Source of the DNA: an uncultured beta proteobacterium
GTDB lineage: Bacteria; Pseudomonadota; Gammaproteobacteria; Burkholderiales; Burkholderiaceae_C
Assembly (NCBI GenBank): GCA_903927295.1
Contig: CAIYMN010000313.1
Coordinates: 1 to 39,656 of the forward strand
Direction: 5' to 3'
DNA length: 39,656 bases
The stretch's first letter is position 1; the number at the start of each line of letters is the position of its first letter. Position numbers and translations under genes: made by a program. The notes below the pieces were generated by a model. The model ran no database searches. It had not been told where the DNA came from and saw nothing but the letters and a program-made list of their open reading frames with translations. This document shows positions 38,821-39,656 of this stretch, one piece after another.

Positions 38821-39656
38821 ATGAGAAATGTTTTGGTATTGGGCGGCACCGGTTTCGTTGGCGCACCGGTGTGTGAAATGCTGCTGCGTCATGGCTGGCA
38901 GGTGACGGTGCCCACGCGCCAGCGATCCCATGCCGAACGGTTGCACAGGAACTTGCCCGAAGTCCATGTGCTGGAGCTCGACGTGCATGACGAGGCGTCG
39001 TTGACGCGGGCGCTGGCTGGTCAGCAGGCAGTGGTGAACCTGGTGGCCATCCTGCACGGCAGCGCTGACGCATTTGCGAAGGTTCATGTCGACCTGCCAC
39101 AAAAGCTCGCACGAGCCTGCATGGCCGCTGGCGTCAAGCAAATGGTGCACCTCAGTGCGCTCGGTGCTGATTCGGCACAGCCGCAAGCAGCGCCCTCGAT
39201 GTACTTGCGCAGCAAGGGGCAGGGGGAAGCGGTATTGATGCAAGCGGCTAGGCCGGGGAAGCAGTGCACGTTTGATCTGACGATTCTTCGGCCCAGTGTG
39301 ATCTTTGGCGTGAATGACAAGTTCCTCAATGTCTTCGCGCAATTGCAGAAGACACTGCCGGTGATGCCTTTGGCCGGTGCCGCAACGCGCTTTCAGCCGG
39401 TGTGGGTGCAGGACGTGGCGAGCGCTGTCGTGCGCAACCTGGAGCGCACCGACATCGCCTGTGCGCCCAATGCGCCGCTGGTTCTGGAATTGTGTGGCCC
39501 CGACGTATTTACACTGCGTCAACTCGTACAGTTGTCAGCGCGACTGAGCGGTGTGAGAGGCGGGCGCGGTCGTCCCGTATTCGCGCTGCCGCGCTGGCTG
39601 GGACGCTTGCAGGCCACGCTGATGGAACTGGCACCGGGTGAGCCCCTGATGAGCCG
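38821..39656 (+). CDS. NAD(P)-binding NDUFA9-type protein (partial, runs off the window)
   Basis: The frame from ATG 38821 stays open to the window edge (278 codons), so the C terminus is missing. The first residues MRNVLVLGGTGFVGAPVCEMLLRHGW form the GxxGxxG Rossmann fingerprint of atypical/extended SDRs. VNLVAILHG, VHLSALGAD, MYLRSKGQGE (the degenerate YxxxK) and LRPSVIFG follow, typical of proteins annotated as complex I NDUFA9-like in bacteria. The role in betaproteobacteria is not settled; a quinone or respiratory link is only suggested by the homology. GGTATG at the start has GGGG as a weak ribosome-binding site. Confidence 0.83.
   Translation, partial: MRNVLVLGGTGFVGAPVCEMLLRHGWQVTVPTRQRSHAERLHRNLPEVHVLELDVHDEASLTRALAGQQAVVNLVAILHGSADAFAKVHVDLPQKLARACMAAGVKQMVHLSALGADSAQPQAAPSMYLRSKGQGEAVLMQAARPGKQCTFDLTILRPSVIFGVNDKFLNVFAQLQKTLPVMPLAGAATRFQPVWVQDVASAVVRNLERTDIACAPNAPLVLELCGPDVFTLRQLVQLSARLSGVRGGRGRPVFALPRWLGRLQATLMELAPGEPLMS

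Overview
The window looks like a chromosomal housekeeping region of a betaproteobacterium, most probably of the order Burkholderiales. The evidence is gene order (rpsB-tsf-pyrH-frr-uppS-cdsA-dxr-rseP-bamA-skp-lpxD-fabZ-lpxA-lpxB-rnhB, then carAB-greA-DUF4149-yhbY/rlmE-ftsH-folP-glmM), moderately high GC, and protein sequences typical of that group. The family is not resolved. No phage, insertion sequence, CRISPR array or defence system is visible, and I find no evidence for a large undescribed system. The more unusual signals are a broken gene, a tRNA fossil and several structured leaders.

Left part (1-9.1 kb): about 450 bases with no recognisable gene, an intact tRNA-Leu(CAG) on the minus strand with its own terminator, a repeat-rich spacer, and the 5' half of a second tRNA-Leu lying against the start of rnr (RNase R). 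An SDR oxidoreductase follows rnr. Four minus-strand genes come next: the NAD(P)HX repair enzyme Nnr, a metallo-beta-lactamase-fold hydrolase, a DadA-like D-amino-acid dehydrogenase and an amidase.

Central part (9.1-24.2 kb): one long plus-strand block from rpsB to a TrmH-type RNA methyltransferase. It joins translation factors (S2, EF-Ts, ribosome recycling factor), UMP kinase, isoprenoid and lipid carriers (Dxr, UppS, CdsA), outer-membrane biogenesis (RseP, BamA, Skp) and lipid A synthesis (LpxD, FabZ, LpxA, LpxB). Spacings are short or overlapping, so the part downstream of frr probably acts as an envelope-biogenesis operon. The rpsB leader and the rpsB-tsf gap both hold strong RNA structures.

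Right part (24.2-39.7 kb): carA-carB behind a nested inverted-repeat leader, then greA behind a promoter followed at once by a terminator-type hairpin, and a small membrane protein. yhbY and rlmE are divergent with starts only 28 bases apart. ftsH has a sigma-32-like promoter, and folP, glmM and a GNAT acetyltransferase follow. On the minus strand lie a degenerate HD-GYP protein and yajQ, which is full length but interrupted by one in-frame amber codon. murB, ppnP and the start of an NDUFA9-type NAD(P)-binding protein close the window.

All calls come from reading the sequence and from knowledge of protein families; no database search was run.
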